NCBI RefSeq assembly: GCF_900105835.1 | Contig: NZ_LT629783.1 | Coordinates: forward strand, 4,362,501 to 4,426,500 | Direction: 5' to 3' | Source: Pseudomonas fragi | Lineage (GTDB): Bacteria; Pseudomonadota; Gammaproteobacteria; Pseudomonadales; Pseudomonadaceae | Length of the DNA: 64,000 nucleotides | In this document: one piece after another, positions 29,119-38,305 of the stretch | Numbering within the stretch: position 1 is the stretch's first letter | How the letters are laid out: every line of letters starts with the position of its first letter | Notes under the pieces: model-generated | Database searches by the model: none | Told to the model about the DNA's origin: nothing | Seen by the model: only the letters and a program-made list of their open reading frames with translations | Translations under genes and position numbers: made by a program

Positions 29119-29745
29119 ATGAATAAAGTGCTGATCGTGGATGATCATCCTGTAATTCGTCTTGCTGTACGTATGCTCATGGAACGACATGGCTACGAGG
29201 TCATTGCCGAGACGGATAATGGAGTGGATGCTTTGCAACTAGCGCGTGAATATGCGCCTGATATTGTAATTCTGGATATAGGGATACCAAAGCTTGACGG
29301 GCTTGAAGTTATAGCACGGTTGTCTACGCCGGCAGTGCCTATCAAGGTGCTGGTATTGACCTCGCAAGCACCCGGTCATTTTTCCATGCGGTGCATGCAG
29401 GCGGGTGCTGCTGGTTATGTCTGCAAGCAGCAGGACCTGACCGAGCTGTTGAGTGCAATCAAGGCAGTGCTGTCTGGTTACAGTTATTTCCCCAATCAAG
29501 CCTTGCACTCGGTGCGTTCAAGCTTGGGGAATGCCAGTGAAGCCGATATGGTCAATCGCCTTTCTGGGCGAGAAATGATGGTGTTGCAGCAGTTGGCGCG
29601 AGGCAAGAGTAACAAGGAAATTGCGGATGGCATGTTTCTGAGCAATAAAACGGTAAGCACCTACAAAACGCGACTTTTACTGAAACTCAATGCCCGTTCA
29701 CTTGTAGATTTGATTGAGCTGGCACAGCGCAATGGGCTGGTGTGA
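29119..29745 (+). CDS. BvgA/RocA1-like response regulator (NarL family), orphan
   Basis: 208-residue regulator: receiver domain (1-120) with Asp53 in IVILDIGIPKLDG and Lys in YVCKQQDL, then a LuxR-type helix-turn-helix (about 145-205) with LSGREMMVLQQLARGKSNKEIA and the conserved SNKTVSTYKTRLL. Sequence style is very close to Bordetella BvgA and Pseudomonas RocA1. The ATG at 29119 starts MNKVLIVDDHP with GGAA upstream; longer frames to 29029 are discounted. No sensor kinase is adjacent, so the partner is encoded elsewhere. It stands after an AT-rich leader. Confidence 0.88.
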   Translation: MNKVLIVDDHPVIRLAVRMLMERHGYEVIAETDNGVDALQLAREYAPDIVILDIGIPKLDGLEVIARLSTPAVPIKVLVLTSQAPGHFSMRCMQAGAAGYVCKQQDLTELLSAIKAVLSGYSYFPNQALHSVRSSLGNASEADMVNRLSGREMMVLQQLARGKSNKEIADGMFLSNKTVSTYKTRLLLKLNARSLVDLIELAQRNGLV

Positions 29746-29786
29746 AGAGAGGGGCATGAAGATGTGATACCCAAAGCCCCCAGAAT

Positions 29787-29813
29787 AAAAAGCCTCCGCT
29801 ACAGGAGGCTTTT
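29787..29813. terminator. Bidirectional terminator, response regulator / PA3496-like
   Basis: AAAAAGCCTCC-loop-GGAGGCTTTT between convergent genes; a short stem with T-run in both directions. Confidence 0.85.
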
Positions 29814-29830
29814 AATATCGTGTCTGCGGG

Positions 29831-30013
29831 TTACAGGTCGTAGCCATAATCTTCCAGCTCTTTTCTGAGCCGTTTTTCTTCCAGCAGTGCGTCAATGGTG
29901 CGGCGTTTGGCCAAATTGGTTTTGGCAACCTCTACAACAGGTTCTACGACTTCGTCCGAATCGACGACTGCAAAATCTTCCTCTACTTCCAGTTCTTCTT
30001 TGCCAGTGCTCAT
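29831..30013 (-). CDS. PA3496 family small protein
   Basis: 60-residue acidic protein: a Glu/Val/Asp-rich first half (EELEVEEDF, VVEPVVEV) and a charged helical end RRTIDALLEEKRLRKELEDY. It matches the small family named after P. aeruginosa PA3496, labelled in databases as putative envelope integrity proteins; there is no signal peptide, and the biochemical role is unknown. As in P. aeruginosa it lies beside nth, 106 bases downstream of it on the same strand. Confidence 0.8.
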   Translation of the reverse strand: MSTGKEELEVEEDFAVVDSDEVVEPVVEVAKTNLAKRRTIDALLEEKRLRKELEDYGYDL

Positions 30014-30119
30014 TCAGTTCACTCCAGGCTAAGACAGTCAATGGCGCCCCTTATAGCGATAATCGCGACGCGGGTAAAAAAGATTTTCTCAATCGATCAG
30101 TCTATAAAATCTCTATCGC

Positions 30120-30758
30120 TCAATCATCAGAGGTTTTTTCTTTGAAATCGCACAAGTCCTCTATGCGGCAGCTGCCGCAGCGTGGCTTGCGCGCCTGGCA
30201 CACATAACGCCCGTGCAGGATAAGCCAGTGATGGGCGTCCAGCAGGTAAGGTTTTGGAACGAATTTCATGAGGTTTTTTTCGACCTCCACTACGTTTTTA
30301 CCGGGGGCAATACCGGTTCTGTTACTGACCCTGAAAATATGGGTGTCTACGGCCATTGCCAGTTGCCGGAACGCGGTATTGAGCACAACGTTTGCTGTTT
30401 TACGCCCTACTCCGGGTAAGGCTTCAAGCTCTTCACGGGTCTGTGGGACCTGGCTGTGATGGCGCTCAATCAATAAGCGACAGGTTTCAATGACGTTCCT
30501 GGCCTTGCTGTTATACAGGCCTATGGTCTTGATGTACTGCGACAGCCCATCTACTCCCAGAGCGTAGATGGCTTCTGGGGTATTGGCGACCGGAAACAGT
30601 TTGGCCATTGCCTTGTTGACGCTGACGTCAGTGGCCTGTGCCGACAGGATCACGGCGATAAGCAGTTCAAAAGGCGATGTGTAGGCCAGTTCAGTTTTAG
30701 GTTCAGGATTGTCTTCGTGAAACCGGCGAAATATTTCAAGGCGCTTTGCGGCGTTCAT
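30120..30758 (-). CDS. nth: Endonuclease III
   Basis: 212-residue bifunctional DNA glycosylase/AP lyase for oxidised pyrimidines. The helix-hairpin-helix is LEALPGVGRKTANVVL with catalytic Lys, followed by the catalytic Asp in VDTHIFRV. The C-terminal [4Fe-4S] ligands fit C-x6-C-x2-C-x5-C (CQARKPRCGSCRIEDLC). It lies 58 bases downstream of rsxB on the same strand, the usual Rnf-nth linkage. Confidence 0.96.
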   Translation of the reverse strand: MNAAKRLEIFRRFHEDNPEPKTELAYTSPFELLIAVILSAQATDVSVNKAMAKLFPVANTPEAIYALGVDGLSQYIKTIGLYNSKARNVIETCRLLIERHHSQVPQTREELEALPGVGRKTANVVLNTAFRQLAMAVDTHIFRVSNRTGIAPGKNVVEVEKNLMKFVPKPYLLDAHHWLILHGRYVCQARKPRCGSCRIEDLCDFKEKTSDD

Positions 30759-30816
30759 GGTTAAAAACGTTCCTGAAGAGCTGTCTGTTAAACGGTGGGG
30801 CGCTTATATGAATTTT

Positions 30817-31809
30817 TCAAGCCTTGCCAGGATCCAGCGCATTGAGCCTGGACTCTGCCTGAGTAACAGCGTCAGTCAAAAGGCTCAGCTCGGTGCTGGA
30901 AAGCGCTTGGTTAATGGCTTTTTTGAGTTCGGCGCGGCGCATGGCCAGCTGGATTTTGGCGCGCTTGAGTTCAGCTGTATTGGCGAGCGGCGCGGGTGCC
31001 AAGGCTTGCGGGGTTGACTCCAGTTGCGCCAGTGCCTGCTGCGCAGACTCAAACTGCTGTTGCAGTATCACCAGTTGGGATTGCTGCTGGGCGATCGGGG
31101 GATGCCCGAATGCCTTGAGCGATTTGTTCAGTTGCGCGCGGGCCATAGCCAGGGTGACCTTGGCCTTTTTTAGCGCGGCGTCATGGGGGGTATCACTGGC
31201 TGCCCCGCCGACTTCGGCTTGCATGCCGCTGATGGCCTCTGCAGGTGGGCGCTGGGCACGGGCAAGGCGTTCGGCTTGCCGGTGTTGCTCTTCGCGGCGC
31301 AGGCGTTCGTCGCGCCGCTCATAGCGCCTGCGGGCATGCTCGCGTTTCTGGTTGCGGGCGCTGAACTGCTCTGCAGTTTGAGCGAGGCCTCCGACAATCG
31401 GGATGACATTGGCAGGCAGCGGGCGCATTTCAATGCAGTCCACCGGGCAGGGCGCTACGCAGAGGTCGCAGCCGGTGCATTCATCGACAATCACGGTGTG
31501 CATCAGCTTGGCGGCGCCAAGAATGGCATCGATCGGGCAGGCCTGAATGCATTTGGTGCAGCCGATGCATTCGGCCTCGCGAATATAGGCCACTTGCGCC
31601 GGAGCCTGGCCGCGCTCAGTGTCCAGTTGCAGCACGGGAACCCTGAGCAAACTGGCCAGTGCAGCGATGGTCTCGGCCCCGCCAGGCGGGCACTTGTTGA
31701 TGGCTTCGCCTTGGGCAATGCCTTGCGCATAGGGTTTGCAGCCGGGGTGGCCGCATTTTCCGCATTGAGTTTGCGGCAATAATGCATCAATACGTTGAAT
31801 CAGGCTCAT
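30817..31809 (-). CDS. rsxB: RsxB/RnfB-like ferredoxin protein, orphan and soluble
   Basis: 330 residues. The N-terminal Fe-S domain has [14 protein letters not shown] and a later NKC, followed by two [4Fe-4S] ferredoxin motifs, [12 protein letters not shown] and [12 protein letters not shown]. Normal RnfB starts with a membrane helix before this domain; here the protein starts directly with [13 protein letters not shown], so it looks soluble. A long Ala/Gln/Arg-rich helical C-terminus (about 150-330) is extra. No other Rnf/Rsx subunit gene is adjacent (nth follows, metG precedes). Role is presumably electron transfer, possibly with a remote partner. Confidence 0.8.
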   Translation of the reverse strand: MSLIQRIDALLPQTQCGKCGHPGCKPYAQGIAQGEAINKCPPGGAETIAALASLLRVPVLQLDTERGQAPAQVAYIREAECIGCTKCIQACPIDAILGAAKLMHTVIVDECTGCDLCVAPCPVDCIEMRPLPANVIPIVGGLAQTAEQFSARNQKREHARRRYERRDERLRREEQHRQAERLARAQRPPAEAISGMQAEVGGAASDTPHDAALKKAKVTLAMARAQLNKSLKAFGHPPIAQQQSQLVILQQQFESAQQALAQLESTPQALAPAPLANTAELKRAKIQLAMRRAELKKAINQALSSTELSLLTDAVTQAESRLNALDPGKA

Positions 31810-31970
31810 GGTGTGATCAGTCCAGTTACAGCGGGTCGCAACCGGGCGACGCTCAACATGCGCAGAGATAAATAGGGGGCGTTACGGTCAAGCATGCGTG
31901 CAGGATCGTTCAGCTTGGCAAATGCTGCTGATTATCCGGCATGACGGGAAGGGCGGCTACTGATCAACAG

Positions 31971-31998
31971 CGTCTGGTGGCCTGCAGGCCACCAGACG
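31971..31998. terminator. 28-bp perfect palindrome after metG
   Basis: CGTCTGGTGGCCTG and its exact reverse complement abut with no spacer, 16 bases beyond the metG stop. Folded as RNA it gives a long hairpin without a T-run; a 3'-end stabiliser or partial terminator is the simplest reading. Confidence 0.5.
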
Positions 31999-32014
31999 GT
32001 GCAAAGGGGCGGTG

Positions 32015-34066
32015 TTACTTGATACGTTGACCAGGCTTGGCGCCGCTGTCCGGGCTGAGCAGGTAAATTTCTTCACCGCCAGGGCCGGCAGCCATCACCA
32101 TGCCTTCAGACATGCCGAAGCGCATTTTACGCGGCTTCAGGTTGGCGATCATCATGGTCAGGCGACCTTCGAGCTCGGCCGGGTTCGGGTAGGCACTCTT
32201 GATTCCCGAAAACACGTTGCGTTGTTCGTCGCCAATATCCAGGGTCAGGCGCAGCAGCTTGTCGGCGCCTTCAACCGCTTCAGCCTTGAGGATCAGCGCT
32301 ACGCGCAAATCCACGGCAGCAAAGGTATCAAACTCGATCTCTGCGGCCAGCGGCTCCTTCACCAGCTCGCCATTACCTTGTGGCACAGCGCTCCCGGTGT
32401 CGGTCTGGCTGGCGACCAGGTCTTCTTTGGAAGCGTCGGTCATGGCCTGGACCTTGACCGGGTCGATACGGGTCAGCAGTGGCTTGAAGGCGTTCAGCGA
32501 GTGGTTGGCCAGCAGCGTCTTGTGGTCGTCCCAAATCAGTGGTTCAACATTCAGGAACGCTTCTGCATCGGTTGCCAGTACAGGCAGGACCGGCTTGAGG
32601 AAGATGATCAACTGGCGGAACAGGTTGATGCCCAGGGCGCATACCGCCTGGACTTCCGCTTGCTTGCCTTCGACCTTGGCCATTGCCCACGGCGCCTTGT
32701 CGGCGATCCAGGCGTTGGCGCGGTCGGCCAGGGCCATGATTTCGCGCATGGCACGGGCAAAGTCACGGGCTTCATACGCTTCGGCAATGCTGGGTGCAGC
32801 GGCCAGGAAGGCTTCGGTCAGTTCGGGAGCCGCATTGCCCTCGACCATGACCCCGGCGTTGCCCTTGTGGATAAAGCCTGCGCAACGGCTGGCAATGTTA
32901 ACCACTTTGCCCACCAGGTCCGAGTTGACCTTCTGAACGAAGTCTTCCAGGTTCAGGTCCAGGTCATCGACGCCACGACCCAGTTTGGAGGCGTAGTAGT
33001 AGCGCAGGTATTCCGGGGCCAAATGGTCCAGGTAGGTGCGGGCCTTGATGAACGTGCCGCGGGACTTGGACATTTTCTGGCCGTTAACGGTCAGGTAGCC
33101 GTGAACGTTGATGGCGGTTGGCTTGCGATAGCCCGCGCCTTCGAGCATGGCTGGCCAGAACAGGGCGTGGAAGTTGACGATGTCCTTGCCGATAAAATGG
33201 TACAGCTCGGCGGTGGAGTCTTTGGCCCAGTACGCGTCAAAGTCCAGTTCAGGACGGCGTGCGCAAAGGTTCTTGAAGCTGGCCATGTAGCCGATTGGCG
33301 CGTCCAGCCATACGTAGAAGTATTTGCCGGGTGCGTCCGGAATCTCGAAGCCGAAGTACGGCGCATCACGGGAGATGTCCCACTGTTGCAGGCCGGTATC
33401 CAGCCATTCGGCGATCTTGTTGGCGACGGCATCTTGCAGGGCACCGCTGCGCGTCCAGCTTTTGAGCATGGCGTCGAAGTCGGGCAGCTTGAAGAAGAAG
33501 TGTTCGGAATCCTTGAGCACCGGGGTGGCGCCGGAAATCGCCGATTTCGGGTTCTTCAGGTCGGTTGGCGCGTAGGTGGCGCCGCATTTTTCGCAGTTGT
33601 CGCCGTACTGATCCTCAGTGCCGCATTTCGGGCAGGTACCCTTGATGAAGCGGTCGGCCAGGAACATTTTCTTTTCCGGGTCGAAATACTGGGTGATCGA
33701 ACGAGTGGCAATGTGTCCGGCTTCGCGCAACTTGATGTAGATCGCACTCGACAGCTCACGGTTTTCTTCGGCGTGGGTCGAATGGAAGTTGTCGAAGTCG
33801 ACCAGGAAATCGGCAAAGTCGGCGCTGTGTTCAGCCTGGACGTTGGCGATCAGCTGTTCGGGGGTGATGCCTTCTTTCTCGGCGCGCAGCATGATGGCCG
33901 AGCCGTGGGCGTCGTCTGCGCAGACATAGGTGCACTGATTGCCGCGAAGTTTCTGGAAGCGCACCCACATATCAGTCTGGATGTACTCAAGCATATGGCC
34001 AAGGTGAATGGAACCATTGGCATAGGGCAGGGCGCTGGTGACTAAGATATTGCGTGGCTCGGACAT
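32015..34066 (-). CDS. metG: Methionyl-tRNA synthetase
   Basis: 683-residue class-I synthetase. The HIGH-type motif is GSIHLGHM, the KMSKS loop [12 protein letters not shown], and a zinc knuckle reads [18 protein letters not shown]. The C-terminal about 110 residues form the EMAP/Trbp111 tRNA-binding and dimerisation domain ([23 protein letters not shown]). Full length for the long bacterial form. Divergent from apbC, a linkage seen across gammaproteobacteria. Confidence 0.97.
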   Translation of the reverse strand: MSEPRNILVTSALPYANGSIHLGHMLEYIQTDMWVRFQKLRGNQCTYVCADDAHGSAIMLRAEKEGITPEQLIANVQAEHSADFADFLVDFDNFHSTHAEENRELSSAIYIKLREAGHIATRSITQYFDPEKKMFLADRFIKGTCPKCGTEDQYGDNCEKCGATYAPTDLKNPKSAISGATPVLKDSEHFFFKLPDFDAMLKSWTRSGALQDAVANKIAEWLDTGLQQWDISRDAPYFGFEIPDAPGKYFYVWLDAPIGYMASFKNLCARRPELDFDAYWAKDSTAELYHFIGKDIVNFHALFWPAMLEGAGYRKPTAINVHGYLTVNGQKMSKSRGTFIKARTYLDHLAPEYLRYYYASKLGRGVDDLDLNLEDFVQKVNSDLVGKVVNIASRCAGFIHKGNAGVMVEGNAAPELTEAFLAAAPSIAEAYEARDFARAMREIMALADRANAWIADKAPWAMAKVEGKQAEVQAVCALGINLFRQLIIFLKPVLPVLATDAEAFLNVEPLIWDDHKTLLANHSLNAFKPLLTRIDPVKVQAMTDASKEDLVASQTDTGSAVPQGNGELVKEPLAAEIEFDTFAAVDLRVALILKAEAVEGADKLLRLTLDIGDEQRNVFSGIKSAYPNPAELEGRLTMMIANLKPRKMRFGMSEGMVMAAGPGGEEIYLLSPDSGAKPGQRIK

Positions 34067-34247
34067 GGGGCTCGGCTACTTGATGAGACGGTGGTCGGCC
34101 ACTATAAAGCGCCGGGCAATATATTTCACCCCGTGGCGGTGTATCTGATTGTTTGTGCTGTTTTTGACCGACTCAAAAGCCTGCTGCGGGTGGTTTATTA
34201 CAGGTACGATAGCGGCCTGTTTTACTCAGTCTTTACGGGAGTTGCTC

Positions 34248-35342
34248 ATGAGCGCAGTCAATCGCGCAGCAGTGGAGGCCGTCCTTCGCCAATACACCGA
34301 CCCTTACATGAACCAGGATCCGGTCAGTGCCGGGTGCGTGCGCGCCATTGAGGTTCAGGGCGAGCGCGTCAGTGTTCAGCTTGAGCTGGGTTATGCCGCC
34401 GGTTTGTTCAAGAGCGGTTGGGCGCAAGTGTTGCAAATGGCCATTGAAAACATGGATGGCGTGACCTCGGCAAAGGTCGAGATCAGCTGCGTGATTGCCG
34501 CGCACAAGGCGCAGGCGCAAATTCCGGGCCTGGCCAATGTGAAAAACATCGTCGCCGTTGCCTCTGGCAAGGGTGGGGTCGGTAAATCCACCACTGCCGC
34601 CAACCTGGCGCTGGCACTGGCGCGTGAAGGCGCGCGAGTGGGCATCCTGGATGCAGACATCTACGGGCCAAGCCAGGGCGTAATGTTCGGTATTGCCGAA
34701 GGTACGCGGCCGAAGATCCGTGATCAGAAGTGGTTTGTGCCGATTGAGGCCCACGGTGTTGAAGTGATGTCGATGGCCTTTTTGACTGACGACAACACGC
34801 CGATGGTCTGGCGCGGCCCGATGGTCTCGGGGGCATTGTTGCAGCTGGTTACGCAGACGGCCTGGAATGATCTCGATTACCTGGTCATCGACATGCCGCC
34901 GGGTACCGGTGATATCCAGCTCACCCTGGCGCAAAAAGTCCCGGTGACCGGTTCGGTGATTGTCACCACGCCGCAGGACCTGGCCTTGCTGGATGCGCGC
35001 AAGGGTGTCGAGATGTTCCGCAAGGTGAACATTCCGGTGCTGGGTGTGGTGGAGAACATGGCAGTCCATATTTGTTCGAACTGCGGTCATGCCGAGCATC
35101 TGTTTGGCGAGGGCGGTGGCGAGAAGCTGGCGACGCAATATGGCGTTGAGGTATTGGCCTCGTTGCCGCTGTCGATGGAAATCCGCGAGCAGGCCGATAA
35201 CGGCAAGCCGACGGCGGTTGCCGATCCGAACAGCCCGATTGCCTTGATTTATCAGGAGCTGGCCCGTCAGGTGGGGGCGCGTATTGTCCTGCAGGAGGCG
35301 GCTTCGCAGGCGATGCCAACCATTACGACCAGCGATGATTGA
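34248..35342 (+). CDS. apbC: Iron-sulfur carrier ATPase ApbC/Mrp
   Basis: 364-residue P-loop NTPase that carries and delivers Fe-S clusters. An N-terminal MIP18/DUF59 domain (1-85) precedes the deviant Walker A GKGGVGKST at 107-115; the cluster-binding CSNCG lies in the C-terminal third. Start MSAVNRAAVEAVLRQ at 34248 is chosen over a frame open from 34149. Divergent from metG. Confidence 0.94.
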   Translation: MSAVNRAAVEAVLRQYTDPYMNQDPVSAGCVRAIEVQGERVSVQLELGYAAGLFKSGWAQVLQMAIENMDGVTSAKVEISCVIAAHKAQAQIPGLANVKNIVAVASGKGGVGKSTTAANLALALAREGARVGILDADIYGPSQGVMFGIAEGTRPKIRDQKWFVPIEAHGVEVMSMAFLTDDNTPMVWRGPMVSGALLQLVTQTAWNDLDYLVIDMPPGTGDIQLTLAQKVPVTGSVIVTTPQDLALLDARKGVEMFRKVNIPVLGVVENMAVHICSNCGHAEHLFGEGGGEKLATQYGVEVLASLPLSMEIREQADNGKPTAVADPNSPIALIYQELARQVGARIVLQEAASQAMPTITTSDD

Positions 35343-35365
35343 TATTTAACAGGGCGCAAGGCCTC

Positions 35366-35513
35366 GTAGCAGCTGACGAGCTCTGCGAGGCTGCGTTCGG
35401 CTGCGCAGCAGTCGTTAATCCGATGCATGGGATATGGCTGAAACACCGAGGCTGAATGGTTTTGCGAGCGCTTCGCACTCGGACGTAGCCTCGCACTGCT
35501 CGTCAACTGCTAC
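35366..35513. repeat. Long inverted repeat, second family
   Basis: GTAGCAGCTGACGAG on the left pairs with CTCGTCAACTGCTAC on the right (one mismatch), with internal complementary pieces (GCGAGGCTGCGTTCGGCTGCGC; CGCACTCGGACGTAGCCTCGC, split here). It lies between apbC and the cold-shock gene. A related element occurs at 52046-52191. This is a larger, more decayed repeat than the REP arm described elsewhere in the window. Confidence 0.7.
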
Positions 35514-35527
35514 AAATGTGCAGGCAT

Positions 35528-35560
35528 AAAAAAACCCCGCTTTTGAGGGCGGGGTTTTTT
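35528..35560. terminator. Terminator between apbC and cold-shock gene
   Basis: AAAAAAACCCCGC-loop-GCGGGGTTTTTT between convergent genes; Rho-independent in both directions. Confidence 0.93.
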
Positions 35561-35576
35561 ACTGGATCAGTACAAG

Positions 35577-35786
35577 TTAGATAACTTGAACTTCCTCAGC
35601 TTGCATGCCTTTCTGACCGCGAGTAGCGATGAAAGAAACCTGTTGGCCTTCTTTCAGGCTTTTGAAGCCGTCGGATTGGATTGCTTTGAAGTGAACAAAC
35701 AGGTCGTCACCGGATTGTGGAGTGATGAAGCCGAAGCCTTTTTCATCGTTGAACCACTTAACGGTACCAGTTTGGCGATTAGACAT
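35577..35786 (-). CDS. Cold-shock protein, CspA family
   Basis: 69-residue OB-fold nucleic-acid chaperone with RNP1 KGFGFI and RNP2 LFVHF. It begins [19 protein letters not shown], the standard family N-terminus. About 350 bases separate its start from divergent dcd; as in other csp genes a long 5' leader is possible, but no promoter or fold is assigned here. Confidence 0.95.
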   Translation of the reverse strand: MSNRQTGTVKWFNDEKGFGFITPQSGDDLFVHFKAIQSDGFKSLKEGQQVSFIATRGQKGMQAEEVQVI

Positions 35787-36138
35787 GGTGTAACTCCTTG
35801 AACAAAGATAACTGCGACGCAGGAAAAGCCCTGGCCGAGACTGAGTGCAAAGAGCAGGAAAAATTCTTGGAGATGGTTGGATCGAAATTCAACATATCGT
35901 GTAGAGATTCTCAGTGACACAAGCAACACAGTGGCGCCACCTTAACGCTTTTTTCAGAACGTGCAAAGGGTCTTTGCGAAGGTTTCTCTAAAAACGTGAC
36001 TGACGGTTACCCTCACACCCTGTATTCAGGGGATCCAACGCTATTTTCGATATTTTTTCCGCAGATTTTTGAACCGGGCCTTGGGGGGCGGTAAGATGCC
36101 CAACAGAATTTTCTACCTCGCTATTCAGGACACCCGCC
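35787..36138. other. 352-base divergent upstream region, csp / dcd
   Basis: No gene is seen. The part near 35790-35950 would be the leader of the cold-shock message; 36060-36138 holds the dcd promoter and its CAGGACACC ribosome-binding region. No clear operator was found. Confidence 0.4.
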
Positions 36139-36705
36139 ATGAGCATCAAACCAGACAAGTGGATTCGCCGCATGGCGCAAGAGCACGGCATGATCGAACC
36201 TTTCGTCGAGCGTCAGGTGCGTGAAGAAGGCGAGAACCGTCTGATTTCCTACGGCGTATCGAGCTACGGCTATGACGTTCGTTGCGCAAACGAGTTCAAG
36301 GTCTTCACCAATATCAACTCGGCGACCGTTGATCCGAAGAATTTCGATGCGGGCAGCTTTGTCGATGTCACCAGCGACGTATGCATCATTCCGCCCAACT
36401 CCTTCGCCCTGGCGCGTACCGTTGAATACTTCCGTATTCCTCGTAACGTGCTGACCATCTGCCTGGGTAAAAGCACCTACGCACGTTGCGGCATCATCGT
36501 TAACGTGACGCCGCTTGAGCCTGAGTGGGAAGGTCATGTGACCCTGGAGTTTTCCAACACCACTACATTGCCGGCCAAGATCTACGCCAATGAAGGTGTG
36601 GCACAAATGCTGTTCTTCGAATCTGACGAAGAGTGTGAAGTGTCGTACAAGGACCGTGGCGGCAAGTATCAGGGCCAGCGCGGCGTGACCTTACCTCGCA
36701 CCTGA
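36139..36705 (+). CDS. dcd: dCTP deaminase
   Basis: 188-residue trimeric enzyme converting dCTP to dUTP for thymidylate synthesis. Family marks are [17 protein letters not shown], the [10 protein letters not shown] segment and the catalytic-site stretch [15 protein letters not shown] with its Glu. The C-terminal [14 protein letters not shown] closes over the nucleotide. Ordinary length; single-gene unit. Confidence 0.96.
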   Translation: MSIKPDKWIRRMAQEHGMIEPFVERQVREEGENRLISYGVSSYGYDVRCANEFKVFTNINSATVDPKNFDAGSFVDVTSDVCIIPPNSFALARTVEYFRIPRNVLTICLGKSTYARCGIIVNVTPLEPEWEGHVTLEFSNTTTLPAKIYANEGVAQMLFFESDEECEVSYKDRGGKYQGQRGVTLPRT

Positions 36706-36798
36706 CGAACAGCGGGAATTCTTGAGCGAAAATGCACTCTATGGAGTGTATTTCCGGTTACGCATCCAGCGAGCCGGATCATCGCTCAGGAGTGCCTC

Positions 36799-37005
36799 AT
36801 GAAGATTGATCCGAGTATCCGCGCCCAACTGGCAAACCTTGAGCCCAATCAGGTAGGGCTGCTGGCGTGGTCTCTGCTGGCCTTTCCCCAGTTGCATGCA
36901 GGTGGCATCCCCGGCCAGCCTGACCCCGATACCCCACAACCGATCGAACCCGAACCGGGCGTGCCGACGCTGCCTGATGAGCCGCCACCTGCCCCGGTGG
37001 CCTGA
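36799..37005 (+). CDS. Small hypothetical protein with Pro-rich tail
   Basis: 68 residues, not recognised. The N-terminal half (MKIDPSIRAQLANLEPNQVG) is followed by a hydrophobic stretch LLAWSLLAFPQLHAGG (about 21-36), then a tail rich in Pro, Glu and Asp (GQPDPDTPQPIEPEPG). A good ribosome-binding site (CAGGAG, 6 bases before ATG) supports translation. It follows dcd by 93 bases on the same strand and converges with the M14-type hydrolase, with only 13 bases between stops. Confidence 0.6.
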   Translation: MKIDPSIRAQLANLEPNQVGLLAWSLLAFPQLHAGGIPGQPDPDTPQPIEPEPGVPTLPDEPPPAPVA

Positions 37006-37018
37006 GCCTGTCATGGCA

Positions 37019-38140
37019 TCAAGGCGATAGCAGATAGCCGCTACGGTAGGCCTCACGGCCTGCCACATGGGCAATCACCATGCCGGCGGTGGCCATTCGC
37101 CTTTGAGAACGGGCGTATAGCAACCCTGCGCTGGAGCAATAAACCGGCGTGAGCTTGTCGCTGATCGGGTCAATGATTTCGGCTATCAGCTGGCCTGCGC
37201 AGAGATATTCCCCGGGCCTGGCATTGAATACCAGCAGTCCGCCCACAGGCGTGGCCACCGGTTCTACACCGGCCAGGGGCGTCGCAGGGTAGAGGAGGGG
37301 CGGCAACGGCCTGGACTCTGCGTCAATCGCGCCAAAATCAATCAGGTAATCGATCAGCGCCTCACAATCGTGCTGCGCATGGCTGTGGTTGACGTCTGCC
37401 AGGCCGCGCAACTCGACGGTGACGGAAAAACTGCCCTGGGGAATAGGGTAACAATGGCCGAAACGTTGCTGTAATTGCCACCACAGCAGGGTGAAACACT
37501 CATCAAACGACAGCCCGCCGGAATCCGTGGCCAGCAGGCTGGCCTGGGCGCCCAGGTGGCGCGCCAACGGTTCGACCTGCAACCAGGCTTGCGGCGTGGT
37601 GTACAGGTGGACGACGGCTTCGTAGTCGCAATGCAGGTCCAGCACCATATCGGCATCGCAGGCCAGTGTTTGCAGGGTCAGGCGTTGCGAGTGCAGCTGT
37701 GTGCCCGGCACTTGTGCGCTGAGCAATTCTCGCAACTGGCGGCGAATCAACTGCAGGTTTTGTGCGGGATCGTCGCTGAGCTGGCTTTCAAGGGCGTCAC
37801 CAATCTGCGTGCTCAGGTCCAGGAAGTTGCGGTTGAAGTTCTGCCCGCTTTGCAGTTCGTAGCGGCCCAGCGGGATATCCATCACTATCTGCTCGAGGCC
37901 AGCCGGGTTGGCCACTGGCACGACGACGATCTCACTGAGCAAGCGCCCGGCCGCCTCCAGTTCTGCAAGGCGCTGCTTGAGGTGCCAGGCAACCAGCATT
38001 CCGGGCAACTCGTCCGCATGCAGTGAGGCCTGGATATAGATCTTGCCGCGTGGCCGGGCTGGCCCGTAATGAAAGCTGTGAATCAGCCGCTCAGTGCCTG
38101 GAACCGGTGCCAGCAAGGGATGAATTTGATGTCGCTGCAT
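37019..38140 (-). CDS. Succinylglutamate desuccinylase/aspartoacylase-family M14 hydrolase
   Basis: 373-residue zinc carboxypeptidase-fold protein. Zinc ligands are suggested by HADE (His41, Glu44) and by the later LDLHCD; NFNRNF resembles the substrate-binding Asn-Arg of the family, and TVELRG carries a catalytic-type Glu. The last ~90 residues form a barrel-like biotinyl/lipoyl-type domain (VGGLLVFNARPGEYL). The start MQRHQIHPLL at 38140 has AAGGA nine bases before. It likely deacylates an N-acyl amino acid; substrate unknown. It is followed by the acylase gene upstream on the same strand (165-base gap). Confidence 0.78.
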   Translation of the reverse strand: MQRHQIHPLLAPVPGTERLIHSFHYGPARPRGKIYIQASLHADELPGMLVAWHLKQRLAELEAAGRLLSEIVVVPVANPAGLEQIVMDIPLGRYELQSGQNFNRNFLDLSTQIGDALESQLSDDPAQNLQLIRRQLRELLSAQVPGTQLHSQRLTLQTLACDADMVLDLHCDYEAVVHLYTTPQAWLQVEPLARHLGAQASLLATDSGGLSFDECFTLLWWQLQQRFGHCYPIPQGSFSVTVELRGLADVNHSHAQHDCEALIDYLIDFGAIDAESRPLPPLLYPATPLAGVEPVATPVGGLLVFNARPGEYLCAGQLIAEIIDPISDKLTPVYCSSAGLLYARSQRRMATAGMVIAHVAGREAYRSGYLLSP

Positions 38141-38260
38141 GGGAACGTCCTTGTGAGCCAGGGGGCTGGCCAGGCAGTGGTGCGCGAGCCCATCGCCCCA
38201 ATCCAGGCACATGATGGGTGTCATGCAACTAAAGAATTACGCCGTATCAGCAAGCATAAT

Positions 38261-38288
38261 CCCTCTCCCGACTTTGTGCAGGAGAGGG
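38261..38288 (-). terminator. Hairpin after the acylase gene
   Basis: 8-bp stem CCCTCTCC / GGAGAGGG with a 12-base loop beginning 18 bases beyond the acylase stop; the bases after it are AT-rich but lack a T-run, so termination strength is uncertain. Confidence 0.5.
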
Positions 38289-38305
38289 CTGCCAGTGGTT
38301 GGCGG

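Noticed and set aside
32012..34045. 677-codon open frame opposite metG
   Set aside because: Antisense shadow caused by GC-biased codon use; metG is unmistakable on the other strand and the antisense product has no recognisable fold.
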